Below are positions 37,433 to 45,281 of a DNA stretch of 61,442 bases, one piece after another. The translations under genes and the position numbers were made by a program. The notes below the pieces were generated by a model, which did no database searches, had not been told where the DNA came from, and was given only the letters and a program-made list of their open reading frames with translations. The stretch is from Arthrobacter sp. ES3-54 (lineage in GTDB: Bacteria; Actinomycetota; Actinomycetes; Actinomycetales; Micrococcaceae): the NCBI RefSeq assembly GCF_029504395.1, contig NZ_JAQFIF010000019.1, forward strand, positions 1-61,442. Direction: 5' to 3'. The first letter of the stretch is position 1; each line of letters starts with the position of its first letter.

Positions 37433-37501
37433 CGCTGCCTCCCCTTGCTGTCGAAATATGCTTGCTGCTGACGCTTTTTCTTTAGTGCAAATACTGCACG
37501 T

Positions 37502-37538
37502 AAGGGCCGGACGATGATTTCGCCATCGTCCGGCCCTT
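37502..37538 (-). terminator. Strong hairpin after fliC
   Basis: A perfect 15-base stem (AAGGGCCGGACGATG and complement) with a 7-base loop lies between fliC and fliD. No T run follows on either strand, but it probably ends or stabilises most fliC transcripts. Confidence 0.8.
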
Positions 37539-37622
37539 CCGCAGCATGATTGATCGGGGGTGTCTCTTCGTCCGATCAGGGTGGCAGACTCATTTCTGGA
37601 CTACCGGACTGCCGGAACCGGT

Positions 37623-38483
37623 TTAGCGCAGGAGCGAAAGAACACCCTGGCTGGACTGGTTTGCCTGGGCCAGCATTGCGGTGCCGGCCTGGGACAGGAT
37701 GTTGGCCTTGGTGAACTTGACCATTTCCTGAGCCATGTCGACGTCGGCGATGCGGGACTGAGCGGCCTGCAGGTTTTCACCGGCGATGTTCAGGGACTTG
37801 ATCGTGTACTCCAGACGGTTCTGGGACGCACCCAGGTCCGAACGCTGAGCGGATACGGCCGCGATGCTCTTGTCGAGGTCGGCGATCGTCTGCGTTGCTT
37901 CAGCCGCCGTCCCAACCTTGAATCCCGCTGCGCCGGTTGCGGCCGAGAACGCAGCTCCGGTGTTGATGCTGGTTGCAGCATTGCCGAGATTGACAGAAAC
38001 TACGTTGTCGGCTGCACCATCGGCGCCGGCCTGGATGCTAATGACGCCAGCCGTGCCCGCGGAACCATCCAGCAACTTGATTCCCGCAAAGTTGGTGGAA
38101 GTCGTGATGCGGTCCAGCTCTTTACCGAGGCCGTCGGCTTCGGTCTGGATGGCTGTACGTGCGTCCGTGTTGTTCGTGTCGTTACCACCCTGAACAGCCA
38201 GGTCGCGCATACGCTGCAGGATGGAGTGGACCTCGGTCAGGGCGCCTTCAGCGGTCTGAATGACGCTGATGCCGTCCTGGGCGTTGCGGGCGGCCTGCGC
38301 CGAACCGGTGACCTGAGACTTCAGGCCCTCGGAGATGGAGAGGCCTGCTGCGTCATCGCCGGCGCGGTTGATGCGCAGACCGGTGGACAGCTTCTCCAGC
38401 GACTTGGAGAGATCGGACTGCGTGGCGTTGAGGTTGCGGTACGAGTTGTTAGCCGCGAGGTTGTTGTTAATGACGAAGCCCAT
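37623..38483 (-). CDS. fliC: Flagellin
   Basis: Filament subunit of 286 residues. Both conserved coiled-coil ends are present: NLAANNSYRNLNATQSDLSK and LSTGLRINRAGDDAAGLSIS at the front, and ADVDMAQEMVKFTKANILSQ then GTAMLAQANQSSQGVLSLLR at the back. The central variable domain is short, so the filament is of the small-flagellin type. GGAGG lies 7 bases before the ATG. Its leader holds a likely CsrA site, and a sigma-28-type promoter is upstream. Confidence 0.97.
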   Translation of the reverse strand: MGFVINNNLAANNSYRNLNATQSDLSKSLEKLSTGLRINRAGDDAAGLSISEGLKSQVTGSAQAARNAQDGISVIQTAEGALTEVHSILQRMRDLAVQGGNDTNNTDARTAIQTEADGLGKELDRITTSTNFAGIKLLDGSAGTAGVISIQAGADGAADNVVSVNLGNAATSINTGAAFSAATGAAGFKVGTAAEATQTIADLDKSIAAVSAQRSDLGASQNRLEYTIKSLNIAGENLQAAQSRIADVDMAQEMVKFTKANILSQAGTAMLAQANQSSQGVLSLLR

Positions 38484-38537
38484 GATGTTTCCTCCGTGAG
38501 TGGGACTGTAAGCGATGGCCCATCCGTGGGCCTTCAG
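38484..38537 (-). promoter_or_regulatory. Flagellin leader with two candidate CsrA sites
   Basis: On the minus strand the leader contains the hairpin GGCCCA-CGGA-TGGGCC (38517-38532), with GGA in a tetraloop, and a second ACGGAGG at the Shine-Dalgarno (GGA at 38493-38495). The two GGA words are 30 bases apart. This matches known CsrA binding rules and the two-site layout of the B. subtilis hag leader; csrA and fliW are in the same cluster. Confidence 0.75.
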
Positions 38538-38543
38538 CAGTAG

Positions 38544-38570
38544 CTATCGCACTTTGGGAAGCACAGGTAA
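38544..38570 (-). promoter_or_regulatory. Sigma-28-type promoter of fliC
   Basis: Minus strand TTAC, exactly 15 bases, then TGCGATAG. The match is weaker (3 of 4 and 5 of 8 bases), but spacing equals the other flagellar promoters. It predicts a transcript that starts about 5 bases before the CsrA hairpin. Confidence 0.5.
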
Positions 38571-38640
38571 GCAGAAATGCAGAATTGTTTTTGGATTTCC
38601 TCGCCCGCTAAATTTCGCGTGTTATCAGTCTTATTCCCGC

Positions 38641-38667
38641 TAACGGATCCTCGGGCCCCGCCGATAG
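38641..38667 (+). promoter_or_regulatory. Sigma-28-type promoter of flgN-flgK-flgL-fliW
   Basis: Plus strand TAAC, exactly 15 bases, then GCCGATAG, about 100 bases before the flgN ATG. It differs from a FliA -10 only in the last base and is divergent from the fliC promoter. Confidence 0.7.
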
Positions 38668-38769
38668 TTTCTACGAGCCCAGCTGTTGGCGCATCGTCCG
38701 CACGATGACATAGACGCCTCGGGACACCCGTAACTCGCACCATTCACACATGAGGGAGCCGTCCGGACC

Positions 38770-39258
38770 ATGGCCATCCACGAACTTTCAGCCCTGCTGT
38801 GGCGGGAGCGTGAACTCCTGGACGTTCTGACTTTCAAGCTTGAGGAAGAACAGCTGTTGCTGACCTCGGGCAAGTCCCGCTGGCTGCCCCACGGGACCAA
38901 GGAAGTGGAGCAGGTGCTGGGTCACCTCTCCCAGGCCAGCCTGGCGCGCACGATTGAAGCCGCCGTCGTCGCCGAGGTCTGGGGACTCCCCACCGATGCC
39001 TCCCTGGCCGAACTCGCCGCCGCCGCCCCGGAAGGCGCCTGGGCCGAGGTCCTCACCGCGCACCTGACGGCGCTGACCCGCCAAACGGCGCTGATCAAGG
39101 AACTGCGGGATTCCAACGAGCAGTATCTGCGCACAGCGGTCCGCTCCACGCAGGAGTCACTCGCCGACCTCAACCCCACGGCCGCGGCGGGCACCTACGA
39201 CGCCCACGGCAAGACCGGGCAATCCGCCGGCTCCCGCATCTTCGACCAGCAATTCTAA
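38770..39258 (+). CDS. flgN: FlgN-type chaperone for hook-filament junction proteins
   Basis: 162 residues, helical: ELSALLWRERELLDVLTFKL, then ARTIEAAVVAEVWGLPTDAS. It directly precedes flgK and flgL, its expected clients. A paralogue lies at 11340-11864. GAGGGAG precedes the ATG. It carries FlgK and FlgL to the export gate. Confidence 0.88.
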   Translation: MAIHELSALLWRERELLDVLTFKLEEEQLLLTSGKSRWLPHGTKEVEQVLGHLSQASLARTIEAAVVAEVWGLPTDASLAELAAAAPEGAWAEVLTAHLTALTRQTALIKELRDSNEQYLRTAVRSTQESLADLNPTAAAGTYDAHGKTGQSAGSRIFDQQF

Positions 39259-39268
39259 GGAAGCGACC

Positions 39269-40693
39269 ATGAGCACCTTCGGCGCCCTGAACACCGCCTA
39301 CCGTGGGCTGACCGCCGCCCAGCAGGGCATGAACGTGGCAGGGCAGAACATCGCCAACGCCGCCACCGAGGGATACACCCGTCAGCGTGTAGACCAGTCC
39401 TCGCTGGCCGCCCCTGCCCGCGGGCTCTTCAGCGGCGGCGCACTGCAGGCCGGGCAGGGTGTTTCGGTGGACGCCATCGCGCGGCTCGGCAGCAGCTTCC
39501 TCGATGGCAGTGTTCGCTCGGCCGGAGCCCAGGCTGGCTACGCGAGTGCTCGTTCCTCTGCCCTGCAGGGCATTGAAGGAATTCTCCAGGAGCCAGGCGA
39601 AAACGGTATCTCGACCGCGCTGCAGGGCTTTTGGTCCGCTTGGCAAGCCGCCGCCAACCAGCCTTCGGAGGACGGCCCGAAAGGGCTCCTGCTGAACGCT
39701 GCCAACTCCGTGACGGACAAGATCTCCTCCGCCTATCAGGCCCTCGACTCGCAGTGGAGCAGGACCCGCGCCCAGGCCTCCGACAATGTGGACGCCGTGA
39801 ACGCGGCCGCTGCCCAGGTCGCTTCTTACAACACAACTATCCGTTCCACCCTCGCAGCCGGCGGATCGGCCAATGAACTGATCGATGCACGGGCCAAGCT
39901 CACGGACAAGATTGCCGGCCTCGTCGGGGGCACTGTCCGCGAGCAATCCGACGGCACAGTCGACGTCCTTGTCGGCGGCAACGCGCTGGTTACGGGCGGC
40001 TCATTGCGGACGCTCGCTCTCTCGGGTTCCCCATCGGATCGGATGGGATCGACTGTGCAGTTGGTGTGGCAGAACCCGGCTGGAGTCGCAACCCCTGATG
40101 GCGGCCAAGTCGCCGGAGCATTATCCGTGCTGGCGCCCATCGCCACACCGCCGTCCACTCCTGGCTCTGGTGGCGCCATCGCCGAGGCCGCCGAGTCCTT
40201 TAACAAATTCGCCACGGCCCTCGCTACGGCCGTGAACCCCATCCACGCGACGGGAGTCACGGGCACCGGCGCCACCGGCGTCGGTTTCTTCACCATCCCC
40301 GGCACCGGCCCCGCCGCGCTGAACATCAAGGGACCGGCAAACACCGCCGATATCGCCCTCAAGGCATCGACTGGCGGCCCCCTTGACACCAGCATCGCGG
40401 ACAAGATCTCGCAACTCGGCACCGGTTCAACCTCACCGGACAAAGCCTGGTCAGGCATTGTCACAAACATCGGCGTTCAGTCCCGCGGAGCCCAGCAGCA
40501 CGAATCACTCACCGAAGCCGCTCAGGTATCCGCACTGACAAGCCGGTCCTCCCAGGCGTCAGTGAGCTTGGATGAGGAAAACGTCAGCCTGCTGACCAAC
40601 CAACACGCCTACCAGGCCGCGGCCCGGGTAATGACCGCCGTCGACGAAGCCCTCGACGTCCTGATCAACCGCACCGGATTGGTAGGAAGGTAG
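39269..40693 (+). CDS. flgK: Hook-filament junction protein FlgK
   Basis: 474 residues. N-terminal FGALNTAYRGLTAAQQGMNV then GQNIANAATEGYTRQRV; C-terminal ASVSLDEENVSLLTNQHAYQ then ARVMTAVDEALDVLINRTG. AAGGAAG lies just before the ATG. It is 10 bases after flgN. Confidence 0.96.
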   Translation: MSTFGALNTAYRGLTAAQQGMNVAGQNIANAATEGYTRQRVDQSSLAAPARGLFSGGALQAGQGVSVDAIARLGSSFLDGSVRSAGAQAGYASARSSALQGIEGILQEPGENGISTALQGFWSAWQAAANQPSEDGPKGLLLNAANSVTDKISSAYQALDSQWSRTRAQASDNVDAVNAAAAQVASYNTTIRSTLAAGGSANELIDARAKLTDKIAGLVGGTVREQSDGTVDVLVGGNALVTGGSLRTLALSGSPSDRMGSTVQLVWQNPAGVATPDGGQVAGALSVLAPIATPPSTPGSGGAIAEAAESFNKFATALATAVNPIHATGVTGTGATGVGFFTIPGTGPAALNIKGPANTADIALKASTGGPLDTSIADKISQLGTGSTSPDKAWSGIVTNIGVQSRGAQQHESLTEAAQVSALTSRSSQASVSLDEENVSLLTNQHAYQAAARVMTAVDEALDVLINRTGLVGR

Positions 40694-40697
40694 CCAC

Positions 40698-41582
40698 ATG
40701 CTGAACCGGGTAACAAACCTGACCATGAGCGCGAACGCCCAGCGTACACTGCAGACCCAGCAGTCCAGGCTGGCCGAGCTGCAGGAAAAAGCGACCACGC
40801 TCCAGAAGATCTCGCGCCCGTCGGACGATCCTGCCGCCACCGCGCAGGCCCTCGAGACCCGCGCGCTCCTCGCCGCCAACGCTCAGTACGGCCGCAACAT
40901 TGACGATGGCAACACGTGGCTCACGGCGGCGGACTCCGCCCTCGAACAGGCAACCAACGTGATGCACCGGATCAAAGACCTCACGGTCCTGGCCGGCAAC
41001 GGCTCGCTCAACCAAACCGGCAAGGACGCAATCGCCAACGAGCTGGACTCCTTGAACAAGGACCTGGTTTCGATCGCCAATAGCAAGCATCTGGGCCGCA
41101 ACATCTTTGCCGGCAGCTCGGACGCCGCCAGTGCCTTCACAGGCACCCCTCCCGCGCTCGACGGTCTGCCCAAGAGCCCCGTGGAACGGCGCATCAGCGC
41201 CACCGAAACCGTCCGCGTCGACGCCGACGGCGCTGCGATCTTCGGTAGCGGTAACGGCTCGGTCTTCGATATCGTCAGCAAGATGGCGGCCGACTTGCGG
41301 ACAGGCACGGACATTTCGCCGCGAGTGGCGGGCGTCGACACTGCATTCAAGAACATCGTCAACGGCCGTTCGGAAATTGGAACGCGCCAGGCGCGGCTGG
41401 ATCGGGCTGGCAGCGCCAACACAGAACTGGAGGCCTCCTTGGACGCACAGAAGACCGGCATTGAAACGGCAGACCTTGGCAGCGTCATCATGGACCTGAA
41501 ACTTCAGGAGACCAACTACCAAGTGGCCCTCGCCGCGACGGCCAGGGTGCTTCAGCCCACCCTCATGGACTTCCTGCGGTGA
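40698..41582 (+). CDS. flgL: Hook-filament junction protein FlgL
   Basis: 294 residues, flagellin-like. N-terminal MLNRVTNLTMSANAQRTLQT, then LQKISRPSDDPAATAQALET; C-terminal LEASLDAQKTGIETADLGSV with QETNYQVALAATARVLQPTL. It joins FlgK to the filament. Confidence 0.95.
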   Translation: MLNRVTNLTMSANAQRTLQTQQSRLAELQEKATTLQKISRPSDDPAATAQALETRALLAANAQYGRNIDDGNTWLTAADSALEQATNVMHRIKDLTVLAGNGSLNQTGKDAIANELDSLNKDLVSIANSKHLGRNIFAGSSDAASAFTGTPPALDGLPKSPVERRISATETVRVDADGAAIFGSGNGSVFDIVSKMAADLRTGTDISPRVAGVDTAFKNIVNGRSEIGTRQARLDRAGSANTELEASLDAQKTGIETADLGSVIMDLKLQETNYQVALAATARVLQPTLMDFLR

Positions 41583-41983
41583 GCACCCCGGTCATGGACA
41601 CTCCCGTCGCTAGCCTGCCCGTCACTTTCACCGCACCCATGCCAGGCTTCGAGGATCTGCACGATTTCGTGCTGCGGAGCGTCGAGGGCGCGGCCGGACT
41701 GTACGCATTGGAGGCCGGGTCAAGCCCGGTGCGGCTGTTCCTGGCCGACGCCGCCGTGTTCGCGCCGAGCTACGCTCCGCCGATCCCGGCAGCATCACTG
41801 GATGCACTGGAACTTGACGAGCGGGAGGCACCCCAGGTGCTGATCGTGGTCAACCACTCCCCCGGCTCCACGACGGTCAACCTCATGGCGCCGATTGTTC
41901 TCAACCGCGGCACGGGCCGCTGCACGCAACTGGTGCTGGACGGCCGGGACTTCCCGCTCCGGGCCGAGCTCGGCTCGCTCTAG
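41579..41983 (+). CDS. fliW: Flagellar assembly factor FliW (CsrA antagonist)
   Basis: 134 residues. Family features: PVTFTAPMPGFEDLHDFVLR at the start and VNHSPGSTTVNLMAPIVLNR then CTQLVLDGRDFPLRAEL at the end. GTG start overlapping the flgL stop (GTGA). In Bacillus, FliW binds free flagellin or CsrA; the presence of csrA and the flagellin leader sites supports the same loop here. Confidence 0.94.
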   Translation: MSTPVMDTPVASLPVTFTAPMPGFEDLHDFVLRSVEGAAGLYALEAGSSPVRLFLADAAVFAPSYAPPIPAASLDALELDEREAPQVLIVVNHSPGSTTVNLMAPIVLNRGTGRCTQLVLDGRDFPLRAELGSL

Positions 41984-42008
41984 CCAACCCGCCTGCTCTA
42001 GCCAGTCC

Positions 42009-42047
42009 GCGGGGCAAGGCGCGCAGCTCCGCGCTGTGCCGCCCCGC
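42009..42047. terminator. Possible terminator between fliW and the AMIN-like gene
   Basis: GCGGGGC and GCCCCGC form an outer stem around further GC-rich self-complementary bases. It lies between two convergent genes. No T run is present. Confidence 0.4.
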
Positions 42048-42048
42048 C

Positions 42049-42642
42049 TCACCAGAAGTGCGCCACATCCACCACGAACCGTGACCCGGCGCCCGGCCCT
42101 GACAAGGTCTGGACCCGGAACGGCAGCCGCGCACGGATCCCCAGGCCCAGGCTGCTGTAGCCTTCGAAGCTGCCCGCCCACGCCACCTGCCGGAACGTTT
42201 GGTAGCCGGCCACGTCCGTCAGCTCACTCTTGTTCGGCGGGTTGTAGGTGGGTTTGCCGGCGTCGTCATATGCAGGCGCATTGACCGTGAGCTGAATGAA
42301 GGCCTGGCCTTCCAGCGGGATCGGCAGGCCGGACCCGTCCTGTACCACCTCGGGCACGTAGCGGATGGAGTAGCCGGCCACAGGGCCGTTGAGATCAATG
42401 ACCAGCCGGTCAAAACAGTAATGCTGACCGGTCCGCACGTTCACCACCTTGGCCTGGCTCATGGCCGGATCCGTTTTGCTCAGCGAACCCCAGACCTGTC
42501 CGCAGTACGGGTCCGCGGCGGCCGGCGCAGGCGCAAGCACCCCGAGACCGGCGGCCGGCGCAGGCGCAAGCACCCCGAGACCGGCGGCCATCAGCACTGC
42601 CGCGAGCAAAGCGTGGGTCTTCTTCAACTGGATCTTTTTCAC
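42049..42642 (-). CDS. Secreted AMIN-like domain protein
   Basis: 197 residues. A signal peptide starts KKIQLKKTHALLAAVLMAAG and contains a duplicated GLGVLAPAPAA unit. The mature part has one domain: HYCFDRLVIDLNGPVAGYSI, RYVPEVVQDGSGLPIPLEG, QAFIQLTVNAPAYDDAG, and ends in GSRFVVDVAHFW. This pattern is that of the actinobacterial AMIN-like (cell-wall associated) proteins. The start is GTG. Function is unknown; it is convergent with fliW and has no evident operon partner. Confidence 0.75.
   Translation of the reverse strand: MKKIQLKKTHALLAAVLMAAGLGVLAPAPAAGLGVLAPAPAAADPYCGQVWGSLSKTDPAMSQAKVVNVRTGQHYCFDRLVIDLNGPVAGYSIRYVPEVVQDGSGLPIPLEGQAFIQLTVNAPAYDDAGKPTYNPPNKSELTDVAGYQTFRQVAWAGSFEGYSSLGLGIRARLPFRVQTLSGPGAGSRFVVDVAHFW
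42518..42589. repeat. 33-base tandem duplication in the signal peptide
   Basis: Two perfect 33-base copies (42518-42550, 42551-42583) plus the first bases of a third. In frame they encode the 11-residue unit AAGLGVLAPAP twice near the signal peptidase site, giving an unusually long h/c region. Confidence 0.93.
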
Positions 42643-42976
42643 GGCGGGCCACCCTCTGGTGCTGCCTGAGCTCTTGAGCTGGCTGAACAGTCAGTGCAGG
42701 TCAGACGCTTTCAGCGTAGGCGGCGCCGAACGGGCGGGCGAGGCCCCCAACCTTATCGGCGCCCAACTGTTAATGTGGCCCGTTCCTGGTCACGGACGGA
42801 TTTCACAGACAGATTTCGAGACCTACCTTCACGAACAGATAACACGCGCAGCCGCGGGCTATGCCACAAACGGCGAAGCGCCGGCACCCTCGCAGGTCCG
42901 GCGCTTCGTGCGGCTTGCTGTCTTATCAACAGCGGAACGTCGCCAGCTGCGGAGCAGCCGGAACGCGGAAAGACTC
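42643..42976. other. Gap of 334 bp between the AMIN-like gene and the DUF4193 gene
   Basis: No gene is supported. It holds a terminator-like hairpin near the DUF4193 end and presumably the promoter of the AMIN-like gene. Confidence 0.5.
42874..42908 (-). terminator. Terminator-like hairpin downstream of the DUF4193 gene
   Basis: CGAAGCGCCGG and its complement form a perfect 11-base stem with a 13-base loop, about 70 bases after the DUF4193 stop. Confidence 0.65.
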
Positions 42977-43279
42977 TTAGCCTTCGCAGTCGCGGCAGTA
43001 CTTCATGCCGTTCTTTTCGAGGGCGACCTGGGACCTGTGACGGACCAAGAAGCAGGAGGAGCAGGTGAATTCGTCGGACTGCTCGGGAACAACAATGACC
43101 GTCAGCTCTTCGCCGGACAGATCCGCACCCGGGAGATCGATGCCTTCAGCAGTGTCATTCTCATCGACGTCGATCACAGCAGTCTGCGCGCCGCCGCTGC
43201 GGGACGCCTGAAGGGCCTCCAGCGACTCAGCGGGAGATTCTTCTTCTGTCTTGCGTGGGGCGTCGTAATCGGTAGCCAT
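42977..43279 (-). CDS. DUF4193 family protein
   Basis: 100 residues, conserved in actinobacteria. Starts MATDYDAPRKTEEESPAESL; acidic middle (VIDVDENDTAEGIDLPGADL); C-terminal Zn-ribbon-like end FTCSSCFLVRHRSQVALEKN then CRDCEG with two CxxC pairs. It may bind metal or act in transcription, but the function is not known. The ATG at 43279 gives the usual family start, four codons inside the open frame. Confidence 0.9.
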   Translation of the reverse strand: MATDYDAPRKTEEESPAESLEALQASRSGGAQTAVIDVDENDTAEGIDLPGADLSGEELTVIVVPEQSDEFTCSSCFLVRHRSQVALEKNGMKYCRDCEG

Positions 43280-43449
43280 ATCGGGGTTCACTTTCGTTGC
43301 TGCGCAGCGCCATTTCAGGCACCTCAGTGAAGCAGTTTAGGACATTATGCATGGAGTTGAGGAATAGTGTGGCCAATCAGACACAATGAGTCGGAGGGGG
43401 CGCGGAAGCCAGGGCCCGCGGCCCAGGCCGCGGCCAACACGCGGGCAGT

Positions 43450-43944
43450 TCAGGCGACCGGCCAGACCACCAGCGTCTGCCACTTCGCCGGGTCGGGCTC
43501 GGCGCCGGGATCGGTAAGGTAGTACTCCCACATTGCTTCCCCCGGGCTCGCGCCGTCCTGCCGCATCCGCGCCATGATCGCGCCGTAGGTCTGCTGCAGC
43601 GATTCGTAGGGCCCGATGTGCATCGCCTCGTAGGCCCGGCCTGCGGGGAGTGCCCCGGCGACAACAGCAGTCTCCGCGCCGCTTGGATTCGTGAAGGGTG
43701 CCGCGAGGGGGAACCCCGCCTCGACGTCGACGACGTCGGTCGGCTTGCCTCGGTACAGGGCGAACGGGGGTCCGGCCAGCTGGACATGCTGCTCCTGCAC
43801 CGCACCCATGACGGCGCCGAAGGCACGGCCGAAAAAGTCCCGGAGCGCATTCATCGGGACAGTCTCACGCACCACTGCAGTCGGCTGTTCCTTGAGTTGG
43901 GCGGGCTTGATGTCCGGAGCCGCCCCCGGGTTCGTTTGAGTCAT
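43450..43944 (-). CDS. GyrI-like small-molecule binding domain protein
   Basis: 164 residues. The domain runs from PAQLKEQPTAVVRETVPMNA through PPFALYRGKPTDVVDVEAGF to the end YYLTDPGAEPDPAKWQTLVV, the GyrI/AraC-effector fold. YEAMHIGPYESLQQTYGAIM holds the typical HxGPYxxL motif. It has no DNA-binding part. ATG at 43944 is preferred; the frame is open to 44076 without a better start. Confidence 0.88.
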   Translation of the reverse strand: MTQTNPGAAPDIKPAQLKEQPTAVVRETVPMNALRDFFGRAFGAVMGAVQEQHVQLAGPPFALYRGKPTDVVDVEAGFPLAAPFTNPSGAETAVVAGALPAGRAYEAMHIGPYESLQQTYGAIMARMRQDGASPGEAMWEYYLTDPGAEPDPAKWQTLVVWPVA

Positions 43945-44023
43945 ACGCCCAGACTCTGCCGCGTCCAATCCGCGGTCTAGGGCCTTACGTCCCGCGCCCA
44001 CGGAGCGCCCACAGAGCGCCGCC

Positions 44024-44054
44024 CACGGAGGGTTCACGGAGGGTTCACGGAGGG
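44024..44054. repeat. 11-base tandem repeat
   Basis: CACGGAGGGTT occurs 2.8 times in the non-coding region upstream of the GyrI-like gene. Confidence 0.85.
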
Positions 44055-44111
44055 CCAGCAGCGTGTCCGGCCGCACGCCCGGACACGCGGACCCTTAGGC
44101 CCGCGGATAAA

Positions 44112-44132
44112 TAAATGAACTTTATTCATATT
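44112..44132. promoter_or_regulatory. Upstream operator box of the agmatine deiminase operon
   Basis: TAAATGAAC, a 3-base spacer and ATTCATATT: the same left arm and spacing as the box at 44166, with an imperfect right arm. The centres are 54 bases apart, about five helical turns. Confidence 0.65.
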
Positions 44133-44165
44133 AGGTCTTGCCCCGCATCGCGATTCCCCCAATAC

Positions 44166-44186
44166 TAAATGAACAACGTTCATTTA
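44166..44186. promoter_or_regulatory. Main operator box of the agmatine deiminase operon
   Basis: A perfect 9-base inverted repeat, TAAATGAAC and GTTCATTTA, with spacer AAC. It lies 28 bases before the preferred aguB start and covers the in-frame ATG at 44169. The AT-rich symmetric box suggests a dimeric repressor of TetR type. No regulator gene is adjacent. Confidence 0.8.
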
Positions 44187-44213
44187 TGTGACCCCCGTCT
44201 CACTGGAGTAGCC

Positions 44214-45281
44214 ATGATCGAAATCACGTCTCTCGACACCCCGCCCTCCCTCGCCCGTACAACACCGTCCAGCCGGCCGGCACTGCGGGTCGGCGTCGTG
44301 CAGCACCGCTGGCATCCTGACGCCGCGGCCCTGCACGCCGAACTGGACGAAGGCATCGGGCGGGCCGCCCGGTTGGGGGCCGACGTCGTCTTCCTGCCCG
44401 AGCTCACACTGTCCCGGTATCCCGCGGACACCCTGCCCGAAAATGACACCACCCGCGGCGGGGCCCCGCGCCCGCGGCCCGCGGACATCGCCGAGGACCT
44501 GTTCACCGGCCCCACCTTCCGCTTCGCGGCGGACGCGGCCCGCCGGCACGGAATCTGCGTCCACGCCTCGCTGTACCAGAAGGCGGAGAACCCGGACGGT
44601 TCTGACGACGGCCTGGGCCTGAACACTGCCATTCTGGTCTCCCCCGACGGCGAACTGCTGGCCCGCACGCACAAGCTGCACATCCCCGTCACGGCTGGCT
44701 ACTACGAGGACAAGTTCTTCCGCCAGGGCCCGGACGGCGATGACGCCTACGCGGTCCACTCCCCCGCCGAGCTCGGCGGCGCACGGTTGGGCATGCCCAC
44801 CTGCTGGGATGAATGGTTCCCCGAGTTGGCGCGGATTTACTCCCTCGGCGGGGCCGAACTCCTGGTCTACCCCACCGCCATCGGCTCCGAGCCGGACCAC
44901 CCGGACTTCGACACCCAGCCGTTGTGGCAGCAGGTCATTGTGGGCAACGGCATTGCCAACGGGCTGTTCATGGTTGTCCCCAACCGCTGGGGAAGTGAAG
45001 GCACGCTGAACTTCTACGGCTCCTCCTTCATCTCCGATCCCTACGGACGGATCCTGGCCCAGGCACCTCGCGACGAATCCGCCGTCCTCGTCGCGGATCT
45101 GGACCTTGACCAGCGCAAGGACTGGCTCACGCTCTTCCCATTCCTGGCTACGCGCCGGCCGGACACCTACGCCCGGCTGACCGAACCCGTTCGCGCCGAC
45201 GCCCCGCTCGGCCTCGATCCGTATGAGGCCCTGCAGAAGGAAACTGTGCATAAGGAAACTGCGCAGAAGGTCACGGCATGA
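44214..45281 (+). CDS. aguB: N-carbamoylputrescine amidase
   Basis: Nitrilase-superfamily enzyme, 355 residues, that hydrolyses N-carbamoylputrescine to putrescine, ammonia and CO2. The Glu-Lys-Cys triad is visible: E63 in VVFLPELTLSRYP, K154 in RTHKLHIP, C197 in GMPTCWDEWFPE. The CWDEWFPE block is typical of AguB. The start at 44214 has TGGAGTAG before it; an upstream ATG at 44169 lies inside the operator. It overlaps aguA by 4 bases. Confidence 0.93.
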   Translation: MIEITSLDTPPSLARTTPSSRPALRVGVVQHRWHPDAAALHAELDEGIGRAARLGADVVFLPELTLSRYPADTLPENDTTRGGAPRPRPADIAEDLFTGPTFRFAADAARRHGICVHASLYQKAENPDGSDDGLGLNTAILVSPDGELLARTHKLHIPVTAGYYEDKFFRQGPDGDDAYAVHSPAELGGARLGMPTCWDEWFPELARIYSLGGAELLVYPTAIGSEPDHPDFDTQPLWQQVIVGNGIANGLFMVVPNRWGSEGTLNFYGSSFISDPYGRILAQAPRDESAVLVADLDLDQRKDWLTLFPFLATRRPDTYARLTEPVRADAPLGLDPYEALQKETVHKETAQKVTA

